Shown: positions 1-10,249, counted from the first letter of the stretch. The stretch is 64,000 bases of DNA from Nostoc sp. GT001 (GCF_030382115.1 NZ_JAUDRJ010000003.1:5579740-5643739), one strand, 5' to 3'. Translations and numbers: made by a program. The notes: a model not told the origin generated them from the letters alone.

Positions 1-1022
1 CCATATCCCTGCCGCATTTACTTTTGCTGATGTTCTTCTGCACTTTTTTGGTATTGAGTCAAGAGTCTCTTGCACCTCGATAGATTCTCATTAAGTACAA
101 ATACTCCTAATTATTTTTATAACTTTAGGATAGCTTGCTGGTGAACACGCTATTTTGTTTAAAATGAACAGCATATCATTTGCAGATTCGCTCCTCATCT
201 GGTTGAAGTATTTTTGAGAGTAATTTTAGACCGCTAATTTGTAGGATTACTAATTTTATCAGTAAATACCAACTGGAGTTGAAACTAAATGCAGGATACC
301 AGTTGTGTGAGAGTACAATAACAGATTTCTGTCTCCGTAAAAACTCCCATACTGGCGAGTGCATGTAAAAGTCCCTCAGAGGTAATGCTTGTAGATTGAC
401 GTTGCGCTTGTCAAATCCTCTTCACTTCTTTAACAAATCGGCGTAGGCGTAGCCCGCACTTCTTTACGAGACGCTGCGCGAACGGCTGCGCCCTTCTCTA
501 CGAGAGGCTGCGCCAACGGCTACGCTCAGGACAGGCTCAGTGACCATCGTAGACATCGCTAGCTTGTTTGCTGTATAGATGGACTGCGAGATCCAAGTGT
601 TATAGCAATCTGAAATCATTCGTAAACAATGAGATTCTCAACTTATTAGAGAAGTCGAGAATCTTACCCTTGCAATTTTTACAAATCAGATAGGATTGCT
701 ATGTATTTAATTTACAGAAACACCATTTGTGGTGAAAAATCACTTTTAAGTTGCATGTTTGCTAATTGAGACATGAGATTTAACTGAGAATTTTTATGAT
801 TAATATCCAATTAATTATGGATGTCAAAAGCTTATGGATGTCAAAAGCAACAATTTTCAGCAAAGAGGGGGTAGACGTGCAGCTTGCCAACGAGTGTGCG
901 GCTGAATCCTTTTGTCATGGGTTAGTCTAGCGATGGATTAGCGGAAATATTATAAATCCGAAAACTCTACAGTGACACTTGTATAAATCTCGGTGACAAT
1001 CTGAGCAAAAGAGGATAACAAA
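1..1022. other. Gene-poor leading region with dispersed repeat
   Basis: No convincing complete gene is visible. Bases 2-94 read open on the plus strand to a TAA (ending ..SCTSIDSH) and could be the tail of a gene that starts before the window, but another frame is open almost as far, so this is not called. Bases about 440-545 hold a dispersed Nostocales repeat with copies of 'cgagaggctgcgc'-like and 'acggctacgc'-like units. Related copies occur near 22300 and 42930. Bases 820-860 contain a short direct repeat of 'cttatggatgtcaaaagc'. Confidence 0.5.
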
Positions 1023-2701
1023 ATGCCTGAAAGTAAATCAAAATTTCTCATTCCTGCTGTTGGTGCTGCTGTCGTTGTCGTTGGAAGTATAGCGGCTTAT
1101 ATGTACTTCAAAGGCTCACCAGGAGGTAGTTCAGACGCTCTAGGCAGTGCTAAAGTAGTGCCTTCAACAGCACTGATGGCAACTTACATTACTACTGACT
1201 CTGAAGCTTGGGCAAAGTTACAGCAGTTCGGCACTCCAGAAGCACAAAAGTTAGTAGCAAAAGGTTGGGAAGATTTCAATAAGCAAATGTTCAGTGACAG
1301 TAACATTTCTTATGAAAAAGACATAAAGCCTTGGGCTGGTGGTGTCATGATTGCTGTACTGCCACCAAATCCTGTAAAACCTAAGCACAGTTAAACGTGC
1401 CCTCTGGGACACCTAATGTACCAACAAATTTACAGCAGGAATCAAATATCCTGATAGTGGTGGGAATCAAGGACAAACTCAGCGCGTTGAATTTTGCTAA
1501 CAAATTGAAGTCACAAAAAGGGGTGAAATTACAGGAATCTGACTATCAAGGTCAAAAAATTGTTGAAACTACACAAAATGGCAAGCCGACGTATAGCGTA
1601 GTTTTAAATGATAGTCAGTTGGTATTAGCCCCCGAAAAGCAAGCTGTAGAAAAAGCAATTGATACCTTTAAGGGACAGTCTTCTTTTGCTAGTAAAGAAG
1701 GTGCTAGCAGCATTCTTAAAGGAGTGGATGTTAAAAACAGCCTCGCCCAAATTTATGTACCAGACTATGCCGAAATGATACAGCAATTAACTGCTGGAAA
1801 TCCGCAGGCAAAGCAGTTACCTCCACAAACCCTGACGCAATTGAAGCAGATAAAATCTGTGGTAGCGGGTGTTGGAGTTGATGATGCGGGAGTGAGGGTA
1901 AAAGCGATCGCTAATTTAGATCCGCAATTAAATAAATTTCAGTATCAATCAAGTCCTGGGAATATAGTCGGGCAATTTCCTGCCGAGACCTTTGCTCTGA
2001 TTAGCGGAAATGGCATCAGCCGTGGTTGGGAAGTGCTAGTAGAGCAGTCAAAAGATTATCCAGAAATGAAGCAAGCTCTGGAACAAGCGCGAGGACAACT
2101 GAAATTCGCCAATATAGACCTAGATAAGGATATTTTTGGCTGGATGAATGGGGAATTTGCCTTTGGTGCGATTCCATCAAATCAAGGAGTATTAGCGAGT
2201 GTTGGTTTTGGAGGTGCTTTAGTATTTGATACTAGCGATCGCAAAACTGCCGAAGCCACCTTGACAAAATTGGATACCCTTGCCAAAACCCAACAAATCA
2301 ACGTTGCCAATAGAAATATCGGTGGTAAAAACGTAACTGAATGGCAAATTCCCCGACAAGGAGCTTTATTAGCACATGGTTGGCTAGATCAAGATACTGT
2401 ATTTGTAGCTCTTGGTGGCCCAATTGCAGACGCAGTTAGCGATCGCAAAAATCCATCTCTTGACACTAGCGACGCTTTCAAAGCCGTGACTGGTTCTTTG
2501 CAAAAGCCCAATGGCGGCTATTTCTACCTGGATATGGATAAAACTAAAACTGTGCCCCTAATCAATAGTTTTGTATCATCTAACGCCGATACTATCACCA
2601 TCCTGAATTCCATTCGTGGTCTTGGTTTTACCGCTATTAGCCCAGATAAATCCACCAGTGAATTAGAGATGTTATTAGCTCTTAAGCCTAGTGCAAAATA
2701 G
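1023..2701 (+). pseudogene. DUF3352-family protein, frameshifted
   Basis: The locus encodes a cyanobacterial DUF3352-type protein of about 560 aa and unknown function. The first part (123 aa) begins at an ATG preceded by GAGG and has a single N-terminal membrane anchor (residues about 8-28) followed by an extracytoplasmic segment. The frame ends at TAA 1392-1394 after ..NPVKPKHS. The rest (about 434 aa) continues in another frame from about base 1385, reading ..AQLNVPSGTPNVP. The total length is 3n+2, so loss of one base (for example an A in 'cctaagcac') or gain of two near 1383 explains the break. The remainder is open and well formed, so the lesion is recent or a sequence error. The family name is recalled from overall sequence character and is only moderately sure. 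Confidence 0.7.
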
Positions 2702-2960
2702 GGTATGAAGCATGGAGATTAGGTGACAGGTTACAGGTGATATCATGTCCGCCAAATTACCCATAATAAAATAACCCCACCCCCAACCCCTTTCAAGGGC
2801 AGGCTTTTAGGCTTTCGATAAATAGTTGAGAATGTTCTCAATTATTGAACGTAGTTTTAAGTTCTCAGACAATGGTTTTGGTTTTAAAATCCCAAAAATT
2901 TGTCTAATCAAAAAAACCTGCCCCAGAAAGACCCCCAACCCCCTCCCGAAGAGCGGGGAG

Positions 2961-4251
2961 CAGGGTGGATTAATTGTCGGGAGAGAAAAAGTTTTCTCAC
3001 TCGACCATTGGACTCACAGGCATTGGGCAAAAGGAGTCGGAGTGGTCAAATAGCGCATCAAAAATCATTTGAAGTTGGTTAGCCATCAGCCTTAACGCTT
3101 CGGGAAGAGTCCGACAATTTAACTGACGAGCCAGGGAAACTAAAAACTGTCTGACCATCGCCCAATTAGCTGGTGAAAAACCGCCAGTATGAATACAGTT
3201 ATCTTCATTTAAAGTTACATCCTTGACCCAATGAAGTTGATTTTCAATTGACCAATGACCACGAATAATCTCCGCGAATTCTGAAGCTGAATAATTTCAG
3301 CTACTTAAATAAAAGTGTTGTTCATGATAGTCAACAATCTGGCGACGACAATTCTATCCTTGAGGTCGAGTTCCATATCTGTTAACCTCAATTAAACTTT
3401 TAGCGCCAACCCAATCAGGTAGTGACTCAAATGGAATTGGATAGACTTTGACTTGACGAGTAGTCTTTCGTCCATGTAAATTTTCATCATGGTAATTGGT
3501 ATCGATAGCGATTGAGGATTCAGCTAGCTCAGTAGCTACTTTCAGGAGATTTGGCTGGTTTCTTTTAATAGTAATAATGTAGTCATTTTCTCCCTCGATA
3601 ATCAGCTCAACAGTTTTTTTTGGCAATGTAGTGCATCGGCTGTAATCACGATATGATGCCCATAAAGCTTTTTAATTAGCTCTTCTACCACACTAATCTC
3701 ACTGTTTTTGTTATTTTCCATAGCTTGATGTCTGATTACCCATCCTTGCTGATGACTATAAACTGAAAACTGAAACGATACTCACAAAGTTTTGATAGGA
3801 TTGATTTCCCCCGGTTACAGTACTTTTAATACATTTCCCATCGATGGCAAATAATTCTTTGAAATTAATTGGCAAACTCTTTTCTGCCCAGACGTTAAAC
3901 AGTTCAGCTAATATCTGAAAATCAATTGACATCATAATATTTCTGAATGTTGATGCTGACGGAAATTGAATATCTGGAGATAAATCTAATAATTTGATTA
4001 GAGATAATCGATGATTTTTTGTGAACTCAGCTAAAGGTTTATACCCCCAATATCCTGTACAACTACCTAACAAAACTATAGTTAGTATTATCCAAAGTCT
4101 ATGTCTAATACCTCTAGCATGTCGATAATCGGGAACCCCTTGGATTGCTTCGATTAAATTCATTCCTAACTTTCCTCTGGGAGAACCGTGTTTTTCTTAA
4201 GGAATCATCCTTCTATGTTATATTTTCTCTCTCGACAATTAATCCACCCTG
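2961..4251 (-). mobile_element. ISAs1-family insertion sequence, 1291 bp, inactive
   Basis: Two 29-bp terminal inverted repeats bound the element: 2961-2989, beginning CAGGGTGGATTAATTGTCG, and its complement at 4223-4251, with one mismatch. Between them lies a decayed ISAs1-type transposase on the minus strand. The 1.29 kb size is normal for this family. No target-site duplication is visible. The flanks are GC-rich inverted sequences, and a 13-bp outer inverted pair (2740-2752 and 4327-4339) lies beyond them, so the element may sit in an older palindromic repeat. Because the ends are intact, it could still be moved by a related transposase acting in trans. Confidence 0.85.
2997..4163 (-). pseudogene. 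ISAs1-family transposase, decayed
   Basis: Read from 4163 downwards, the product starts MNLIEAIQGVPDYRHARGIR, the N-terminal domain typical of ISAs1 DDE transposases, and includes FAIDGKCIKSTV with the first catalytic Asp. A frame break follows near 3757-3765. A second break lies in an A-run at 3615-3622, where eight A occur and nine would restore the frame. In-frame stops follow (TAG at about 3354, TGA near 3300). The C-terminal part still aligns conceptually (..GHWSIENQLHWVKDV.., ending ..PVSPMVE at TGA 2997-2999). Full length would be near 388 aa, usual for the family. Several independent lesions show true decay. Confidence 0.88.
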
Positions 4252-4382
4252 CTTCCCGCCTGCGGGGAGGGGAGACAAAGCACGGCTTTGGCGGGGTGGG
4301 GTTCTTCGGGTTTAATAAGCAATCAAGCGGACATGATATGATAGGGAATAACCTTTTGGATGCGAGATGGGGAAACTGTTTT

Positions 4383-4441
4383 AGGTTACAGGTTATAGGA
4401 TAGAGAATAACCTTTACTCTCTACCCTATAACCTGTAACCT
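4383..4441. repeat. Perfect 17-bp inverted repeat
   Basis: Arms 4383-4399 (aggttacaggttatagg) and 4425-4441 are exact complements around a 25-base loop. There is no U-tract, so it is not a simple terminator. A related 'ggttacaggt' lies at 2729-2738 on the other side of the insertion sequence. It resembles the small palindromic repeats common between Nostoc genes. Confidence 0.7.
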
Positions 4442-4549
4442 ATTCCCTTCTTCACTCCCCATTCCCCAGAATGTTTTTCAATTTGCATCTAGACTGGCCT
4501 CCAGCAACTATGTCATAAGTAGAAAAGGCTGTTAAATGCAAACTAATTT

Positions 4550-5473
4550 ATGACTGCTGCTGTAAACACTAATCCTGGTTTAGCTTCTCGCTTGGTGAAT
4601 GGCATACTGGCAATCCAGCCTTTAGCTAACCTAGCCAAGCATCAAGCTAGACAAATGATGATTAAACGTGCTGAGAGAATTGGTGTGCCTTGGACGCAAG
4701 AAGTCGAAACATTACAAGCGCGTGATTGGAAGGACGATCTTGCTCAAGTACAAAATCCTCAGCTTTCCTACCCCAATTACTACGTCACCTCATTCCATGC
4801 TTACGAAACCGGAAATCTCAGTTGGCAAGCTGCTTTTGAAGTAGAACCTGCTGCTTACGCTGTCCACGCTAAGATTTGGCAGGGTTCTGAAGAAGCGCAG
4901 GGCGATCCGATGTTGCGCCAAAGTTACCACAATATCCTGAAAAGTCAAATTCCTAATGAGCCGCAAGACATCTTGGATGTAGGATGTAGTGTGGGCTTGA
5001 GTAGTTTTGCCCTACAAGAAATTTATCCCCATACCAAAATTACAGGCTTAGACTTATCTCCCTACTTCTTAGCAGTTGCCAATTACCGCGCTGGGCAACG
5101 TCAAACTAAAATTAACTGGCTTCATGCCCAAGCTGAATCTACCGGGCTACCTGATGCCTCCTTTGATTTAGTTTCCATTTTCCTCATGTGCCACGAATTA
5201 CCCCAATCAGCAACCCGACAGATTTTAGCTGAAATGCGGCGCGTGTTGCGTCCGGGTGGCTACTTGGCAATCATGGATATGAATCCCAAATCTGAAGTTT
5301 ACAAGAAAATGCCAGCCTATATTTTGACTTTGCTCAAAAGTACCGAACCATATTTAGATGAATATTTTGCTTTGGACATTGAGCAAGCGATTGTTGAGGC
5401 GGGTTTCCAAGCTCCCACTATCACCAACAATACCCACCGTCACCGTACAGTAATTGCTCAGGTGAGTGGTTGA
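4550..5473 (+). CDS. Class I SAM-dependent methyltransferase
   Basis: The 307-aa soluble protein has a typical AdoMet-binding core. Motif I is ILDVGCSVGL at 141-150, the acidic residue after strand 2 is in TGLDLSP (about 165-171), and a post-I/IV segment SFDLVSIFLMCHEL is followed by EMRRVLRPGGYLAIMDMNP. The N-terminal about 100 residues form an extra cap of the kind seen in small-molecule methyltransferases. The substrate cannot be told. The next gene, a PrsW-like membrane protein, starts eight bases inside this one, so the two are probably co-translated. Confidence 0.85.
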   Translation: MTAAVNTNPGLASRLVNGILAIQPLANLAKHQARQMMIKRAERIGVPWTQEVETLQARDWKDDLAQVQNPQLSYPNYYVTSFHAYETGNLSWQAAFEVEPAAYAVHAKIWQGSEEAQGDPMLRQSYHNILKSQIPNEPQDILDVGCSVGLSSFALQEIYPHTKITGLDLSPYFLAVANYRAGQRQTKINWLHAQAESTGLPDASFDLVSIFLMCHELPQSATRQILAEMRRVLRPGGYLAIMDMNPKSEVYKKMPAYILTLLKSTEPYLDEYFALDIEQAIVEAGFQAPTITNNTHRHRTVIAQVSG

Positions 5474-6434
5474 TTTATCTCTAGTGTTGTGGGCAGCGAT
5501 ACCACCATTGCTGCTGCTATGCTACTACTACTGTCGAGTACCATTTGCCCCACCTCTGTTAAAGTTACTGATGTTCTTTATCATTGGGGCAATATCTGGT
5601 GTTTTAGCCTTTAGACTCGAATGGGATTTTGAAACTGTAGCCAACTGGTTTGTAGACTGGCAGCAGATGAAACGTTGGCTTCCTGGTACAGCCTTGCGGC
5701 AGCTTGTAGAAATAGGCCCAATTGAAGAAGGCTGCAAGTTGGCTGCGGTTGTTATCCCAACTTACTATCTGCAACGCAAGTATCGATTACTTCACTCTAC
5801 GGTTTTTCTCTTCGCCATAGCCGTTTCCCTTGGATTTACTGCCGAAGAGAACTGGATTTACTTTTTCCACGGTACAGCATCAGTTTTTGAACGTACTATC
5901 GGCACGCCAGTCCATGCGATGTTCTCTGCGCCTTGGGGATATGCATTAGGAACCTATATTTCTTCTAAAAATCGCTTAAATCGAGACAAAAAGTTTATTT
6001 TTAGGGCTTGGCTAAATTCTGTAATCTGTCATGCCTTAGTGAATGTCCTATCTAGTGCTTGGGGTTATTCATTACCCATACGTTTTCTAAGTTACGGTTT
6101 ATTTCCGTTTTTGTTATGGATGTTTTGGCGACTAGAACAATTACTACGAAAAGTGCAAGGTAAACCTCTAATTACCCTGATTTCAGAACGTACACCCCAG
6201 CGCCGTTACTGGCAGAGGAGTTTAGTGTTGTTTGCCCTCGTGCTGGGTGGAAATGCTATTTTCGGGCTGTTTCTCTTAGTCAGGAAAATTAGTCCTTTGA
6301 GTCCGTCAAAGCTTTTTGACACTGATATTTTGTGGTTTATATTTAGTCGTTTTTTACTAAATCTCTTTTTTGGAGTTTTAGCTTGGGGCATTTATCGCTA
6401 TTTACGACATTCCGCCCGCCGTCGGTATTTTTAA
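5466..6434 (+). CDS. PrsW-family intramembrane metalloprotease
   Basis: The 322-aa polytopic protein has about eight hydrophobic segments and the PrsW-family signature blocks: IEEGCK (about residues 83-88), FTAEENWIYF (about 119-128) and GTPVHAMFSAPWGYALG (about 141-157). The Glu and His residues of these blocks are the expected metal-site residues. Bacillus PrsW cleaves the anti-sigma factor RsiW. Cyanobacterial targets are not known. The GTG start at 5466 overlaps the upstream methyltransferase by 8 nt. The C-terminal 100 residues, with further membrane helices and a basic tail, are less conserved-looking. Confidence 0.8.
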   Translation: MVDLSLVLWAAIPPLLLLCYYYCRVPFAPPLLKLLMFFIIGAISGVLAFRLEWDFETVANWFVDWQQMKRWLPGTALRQLVEIGPIEEGCKLAAVVIPTYYLQRKYRLLHSTVFLFAIAVSLGFTAEENWIYFFHGTASVFERTIGTPVHAMFSAPWGYALGTYISSKNRLNRDKKFIFRAWLNSVICHALVNVLSSAWGYSLPIRFLSYGLFPFLLWMFWRLEQLLRKVQGKPLITLISERTPQRRYWQRSLVLFALVLGGNAIFGLFLLVRKISPLSPSKLFDTDILWFIFSRFLLNLFFGVLAWGIYRYLRHSARRRYF

Positions 6435-6625
6435 AATATGATTTAGGAAAAGGCTAGGGGGTTTCTAAGGCTGTATTAAAATTAGCAGCTACCTTATTTA
6501 GTCAAGATGGACTGACAAGTCCTTTGCTACCTAGTTTTAATTGCTTAGTAAGTAAACTTTTCTAGCTGGGCATGGGCATGGGGATGAGATAAATTCCCTA
6601 TGTCCTATGCCTAATTTGCAATTAG

Positions 6626-7498
6626 CTAAACTTGTGCTAATACTGGCTGATTCACGGATGTGCTGACAGAATCTGATTCAGACTCCGTACAGTAGATTTC
6701 GCAGGAGTTATTAGGACTTTCAATCAATTTTACTTTGTAAAGTTTAGCTCCCAATTCCTGAATGGGCGATCGCAGTAAATTACTAATGTAAAGTGCGATA
6801 TTTTCAGCAGTGGGTACAACTTCGGCAAAGTAGGGAATATCTTTGTTTAAAAATGTGTGATCGAATGGATCTAACACATAATCTTCTACCACTTGATTCA
6901 GGGCACCTAAATCAATAATCATGCCAGTACGCGGGTCAATTTTTCCTTTGACAGTGACTTCTAAATGGTAGTTGTGTCCGTGACCGTTGGGACGAGCGCA
7001 CTTACCATAAATCTCAGTGTTTTCTTCGTTACTGAGTTTAGGATGAGCTAGCCGATGGGCGGCGCTAAAGTGAGTACTGATGGTGAGGTAAGCTTCCATT
7101 GCGTTTCCCATATAATCTGCCCAAAGTTCAGGATGTTCAAATAACTGCACACGGACTAGAGGCAAATGAGGTGCTAGCCGTTGCCAGATAATCCGTGCAA
7201 TATTCTCAGTGGTAGGCAGAGTTTGTTGAAATTCTGCCCATACATCATTGAGATAAGAGAAGTCCAATTGACTGGTAACTTCCCGTTTAATTACGTGTTT
7301 CACATCAGACAAGTTCAGCACCATACCATATTCATCCAATTCCCCGGCTAGGGAGATGAATAAGACATAGTTATGCCCGTGTCCTGGAAATCTAGAACCA
7401 GCACCAAATTTCTCAATATTCTCGGCTTCACTCAGTTCTGGTAACCAATAACGATGACTTGCTGCAAACTGGGCGCGGCGATTAACAATACATGGCAT
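6626..7498 (-). CDS. Tandem 6-pyruvoyl-tetrahydropterin/QueD-like synthase
   Basis: The 290-aa protein contains two PTPS/QueD folds in tandem. Each has the zinc-binding histidine pattern: H15 with GHGH (39-42) in the first, and H148 with GHGH (172-175) in the second. The second copy keeps the catalytic-type Cys (YGKC, C167). The first has FGAGSRFPGHGH at that place, with no Cys, so it is probably not catalytic. Single-domain relatives make 6-carboxy- or 6-pyruvoyl-tetrahydropterin for queuosine, tetrahydrobiopterin or pteridine glycosides. A pterin-4a-carbinolamine dehydratase gene lies 5 kb away. The exact product is not certain. Confidence 0.85.
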   Translation of the reverse strand: MPCIVNRRAQFAASHRYWLPELSEAENIEKFGAGSRFPGHGHNYVLFISLAGELDEYGMVLNLSDVKHVIKREVTSQLDFSYLNDVWAEFQQTLPTTENIARIIWQRLAPHLPLVRVQLFEHPELWADYMGNAMEAYLTISTHFSAAHRLAHPKLSNEENTEIYGKCARPNGHGHNYHLEVTVKGKIDPRTGMIIDLGALNQVVEDYVLDPFDHTFLNKDIPYFAEVVPTAENIALYISNLLRSPIQELGAKLYKVKLIESPNNSCEIYCTESESDSVSTSVNQPVLAQV

Positions 7499-7647
7499 GA
7501 GTACACTATGAGCAGAATTTAAACTTTCTTAATCTTTTTCTGCTTCCAGCATAAACTAAATTCTTCGTCATTAGTCGTTTGTCCTTGGTCATTTATCCTT
7601 TGATATCAAGCGATATTGACCCATGCCCAATGCCCAATGCCCAATAA

Positions 7648-8349
7648 CTATGTAACAGACGCTTGTGCTTCACAGTGCAATCTCGAAGCTATACGGAATA
7701 GTTCATGACCTGTGTGTAAATAACGCTCATCGTAGTTCAAAGGAAAATAACCTAATTCATCGAGTCCATCTGCTACTTGATCGAGGCTGTAGTAAAGGTG
7801 AGCCGCCGTTCTTGCGAGACTAGGGGGATTTGGCAGGGAGCGAAAAGTAGTTTGTGCCTGCTTGAGGTCATCTCGACAGGTTTTTAAGTATTCCTGAAAT
7901 TCATCTAACAACTCATCATCAAAGGGATCGGCAGCTAATTGCTCCATTTGTTCTTCTAACGAATAAAGAATTGTACAAAGCAAGCGATTTACTGGTTGGT
8001 AAACTTGGCGCAGCCATTCTTCAACTTGCTCGTCAACATCCCGTCCAGTTTTTCGTCTTGTCTGGTAATGGTTTTGGGCTGATGCTGTACGTTGTTGGCG
8101 ATCGCTATTTAATTTTTGGAAGTCATGTTGCAGTTCTTTGTCATAATTGCGGCGATTTTGGTTGTCGCCTAAAACTTCATAAGCTGCATTGATGCGGATA
8201 ATTTGCTCGCGATCGGCTGTTTCCTGATTACTGTCAGGATGAAACAATTTAACCAAGCGGCGATAAGCTTGCTTAATCTCCGCAAGGCTTGCACTTGGAC
8301 TAACTTTGAGAGTTTCGTAATGGTTAGAAACGTGCTTAGAATTGACCAT
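7648..8349 (-). CDS. J-domain protein
   Basis: This 233-aa protein has a J domain at residues 9-72 with the HPD motif at 37-39, so it should stimulate the ATPase of a DnaK partner. No Gly/Phe region, zinc fingers or C-terminal substrate domain follow. The C-terminal 150 residues are helical and acidic (LEEQMEQLAADPFDDELLDE), making it a class III J protein of unknown client. It starts 15 bp after the cysK stop on the same strand and may be co-transcribed with it. Confidence 0.85.
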   Translation of the reverse strand: MVNSKHVSNHYETLKVSPSASLAEIKQAYRRLVKLFHPDSNQETADREQIIRINAAYEVLGDNQNRRNYDKELQHDFQKLNSDRQQRTASAQNHYQTRRKTGRDVDEQVEEWLRQVYQPVNRLLCTILYSLEEQMEQLAADPFDDELLDEFQEYLKTCRDDLKQAQTTFRSLPNPPSLARTAAHLYYSLDQVADGLDELGYFPLNYDERYLHTGHELFRIASRLHCEAQASVT

Positions 8350-8364
8350 TAATTCAATGTATCG

Positions 8365-9327
8365 TTAACTGACGCTAGTGGCTAACCTTGCGTCCAGGTC
8401 TTGGAACAACGGTGTACTCAAATACCTCTCACCAAAGCTAGGCTGAATCATCACAATTAAACGTCCCTTATTTTCTTGACGTTGGGCGACGCGAATTGCT
8501 GCACATAAAGCTGCTCCACTGGAAATGCCAGATAATAGCCCTTCTTCTTTTGCCAAACGCCGACTATAAGCGATCGCATCTTCATCGGTGACAGTAATCA
8601 CTTCATCAATCAATTTTATCTTTAATACTTGGGGAATAAACCCAGCACCAATTCCCTGGATTTTGTGGGGTCCTGGTCGTCCCCCAGATAAAACTGGGCT
8701 ATTGGCTGGTTCAACTGCGATCGCCTTGGAATTAGGCTTGCGTGCTTTAATCACTTCTGCTACACCAGTGATCGTACCACCTGTACCCACTCCCGCCACA
8801 ATGATATCAACTTGTCCATCGGTATCTTCCCAGATTTCAAGCGCTGTAGTTTCCCGATGCACTTTTGCATTAGCTGGATTGCGGAACTGCTGCAACATAT
8901 AGGTATTTGGTGTAGTATTAACTATTTGCTGCGCTCGTTGAATTGCCCCACTCATGCCTTCCATTCCTGGTGTTAGTTCCAGTTCTGCTCCATAAGCTCG
9001 CAACATTGCCCGACGCTCTCCACTCATCGTTTCTGGCATTGTCAAAATTAATTGATAACCCTTAGCGGCTGCTGCCATTGCTAGGGCAATACCGGTGTTT
9101 CCAGAAGTGGGTTCTACCAATACTGTCTTCCCAGGAGTAATTAGCCCCTCCTCCTCTGCGGCGTTAATCATACTTACCCCAATCCGGTCTTTAACTGATG
9201 CCGATGGGTTCATACTTTCCAGTTTCACCACAATATCCGCAACACATCCTTCTGTTTGAGGAATGCGGTTCAACTGTACTAGGGGTGTACGACCAACAAG
9301 TTCTGTAATGTTACGAGCTATTCGCAT
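8365..9327 (-). CDS. cysK: Cysteine synthase (O-acetylserine sulfhydrylase)
   Basis: This 320-aa PLP enzyme makes L-cysteine from O-acetylserine and sulfide. Visible features are the PLP-lysine motif SASVKDRIG (K47), the substrate loop [10 protein letters not shown], the phosphate-binding [11 protein letters not shown] and a C-terminal SSGAALCAA motif. Length is standard for the CysK family, of which cyanobacteria usually have several members. It lies 70 bp downstream of an Rrf2-type regulator on the same strand. That arrangement recalls CymR-like control of cysteine metabolism, but the control is inferred. Confidence 0.92.
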   Translation of the reverse strand: MRIARNITELVGRTPLVQLNRIPQTEGCVADIVVKLESMNPSASVKDRIGVSMINAAEEEGLITPGKTVLVEPTSGNTGIALAMAAAAKGYQLILTMPETMSGERRAMLRAYGAELELTPGMEGMSGAIQRAQQIVNTTPNTYMLQQFRNPANAKVHRETTALEIWEDTDGQVDIIVAGVGTGGTITGVAEVIKARKPNSKAIAVEPANSPVLSGGRPGPHKIQGIGAGFIPQVLKIKLIDEVITVTDEDAIAYSRRLAKEEGLLSGISSGAALCAAIRVAQRQENKGRLIVMIQPSFGERYLSTPLFQDLDARLATSVS

Positions 9328-9397
9328 AAATTGGTCCTTAATTATTAATTATTTGTTATTGGTCATTAGTCATCAGCAAATGACAAATGACTCTTGA

Positions 9398-9835
9398 CTA
9401 AATGTAGTACATGATATCTAATTGGCGCCGCGAATCTCGTTTTTCACAAAGATCCTGGAGCGTATATTTTTGCAAGACTGAATTTGCCGCGCGACTTGCT
9501 TCTTGCCAAATTTCTTCTATAACTGAACTGTCTATGCTTTTGGAATTAACGTTTTCTTCACCAGCCCGCGCTTCTAACCCTTCTAAACATTCTAAAATTT
9601 CAAAAAGGATGATTTTTCGAGGTTCTCGCGTTAATAGATAGCCACCTTTTGATCCACGCTGACTTTTAACTATACCGCCACGCCTCAAGGTTGCTAGTAG
9701 CTGTTCCAGATAGCGATCGGGTATGTTTTGTTGTGCTGCAATTTGTCGAATTTGCAGCGGTTCGCCGCTTTCGTAATGAGCAGCCATCTCTAATAAGGCG
9801 AGAATTGCGTATTCTGATTTACAGGATAGTTCCAC
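9398..9835 (-). CDS. Rrf2-family transcriptional regulator
   Basis: The product is about 145 aa with an N-terminal winged helix (YAILALLEMAAHY, IAAQQNIPDRYLEQLLATLRRGGIVKSQRGSKGGYLL) typical of Rrf2/IscR/CymR. The GTG at 9835, giving MELSCKSEYA, is preferred over a TTG three codons upstream because family members begin this way. Cys residues are present at residue 5 (new numbering), in ILECLEG and in LQDLCEKR, but not with the CX5CX7C spacing of the IscR Fe-S cluster, so a CymR-like, cluster-free mode is more likely. The position just upstream of cysK suggests cysteine or sulfide control. Confidence 0.85.
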   Translation of the reverse strand: MELSCKSEYAILALLEMAAHYESGEPLQIRQIAAQQNIPDRYLEQLLATLRRGGIVKSQRGSKGGYLLTREPRKIILFEILECLEGLEARAGEENVNSKSIDSSVIEEIWQEASRAANSVLQKYTLQDLCEKRDSRRQLDIMYYI

Positions 9836-9882
9836 AAGCAGCAATTAAGTTAGGGGTAGAAATTAGGAGTTAGGAGTCATTC

Positions 9883-9952
9883 AATTTGGATTTGAGATTT
9901 CGGCGTGAGCGCTCAGTCGAACGCTTTTTCCTTCAATCTCAAATCCAAAATT
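9883..9952. repeat. Inverted repeat (AATTTGGATTTGAGATT arms)
   Basis: Near-perfect 17-base arms at 9883-9899 and 9935-9952 flank a 35-base loop that itself contains 'gagcgctc'. This is the 'aaatccaaaattc' type of intergenic repeat, which recurs around 56130 and 16935. The rest of 9836-10181 holds heptamer-like 'aactcctaac' repeats and no gene. Confidence 0.6.
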
Positions 9953-10181
9953 CAAAATCTCAAATTGGTAGAATTAAGATACTACGCAATATGTAGCTTT
10001 ATACCGCCAACTTCTACTAAAAAAGCTCGCTCATAAAAAGCTGCTTGCGGCGTAAGTCACTTGTAGAGTGGGTATTACTCTGGTCTATTCATCTCAAACC
10101 CGCCATAACTCATAACTTCTAACTCCTAACTTTTCTATTATACTCCGGTTAACTACTGGGGTTTATCCATTATTATTATCG

Positions 10182-10210
10182 AAAACAAAAAACCCCACCT
10201 AATGGCGGGG
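10182..10210 (-). terminator. Rho-independent terminator of the porin gene
   Basis: On the minus strand the sequence is CCCCGCC, loop ATTA, GGTGGGG (one G.U pair), followed by TTTTTTGTTTTC. It lies 40 bases after the porin stop codon, the expected place. Confidence 0.88.
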
Positions 10211-10249
10211 AGAAATAGAGTTCAAATTTGTCAGCAGATAATCAACACT

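Noticed and set aside
176..364. 62-aa minus-strand gene
   Set aside because: No start signal, odd composition, no context.
2826..3082. Two small plus-strand genes
   Set aside because: They run across C-rich repeat and the left end of the insertion sequence, antisense to the transposase tail.
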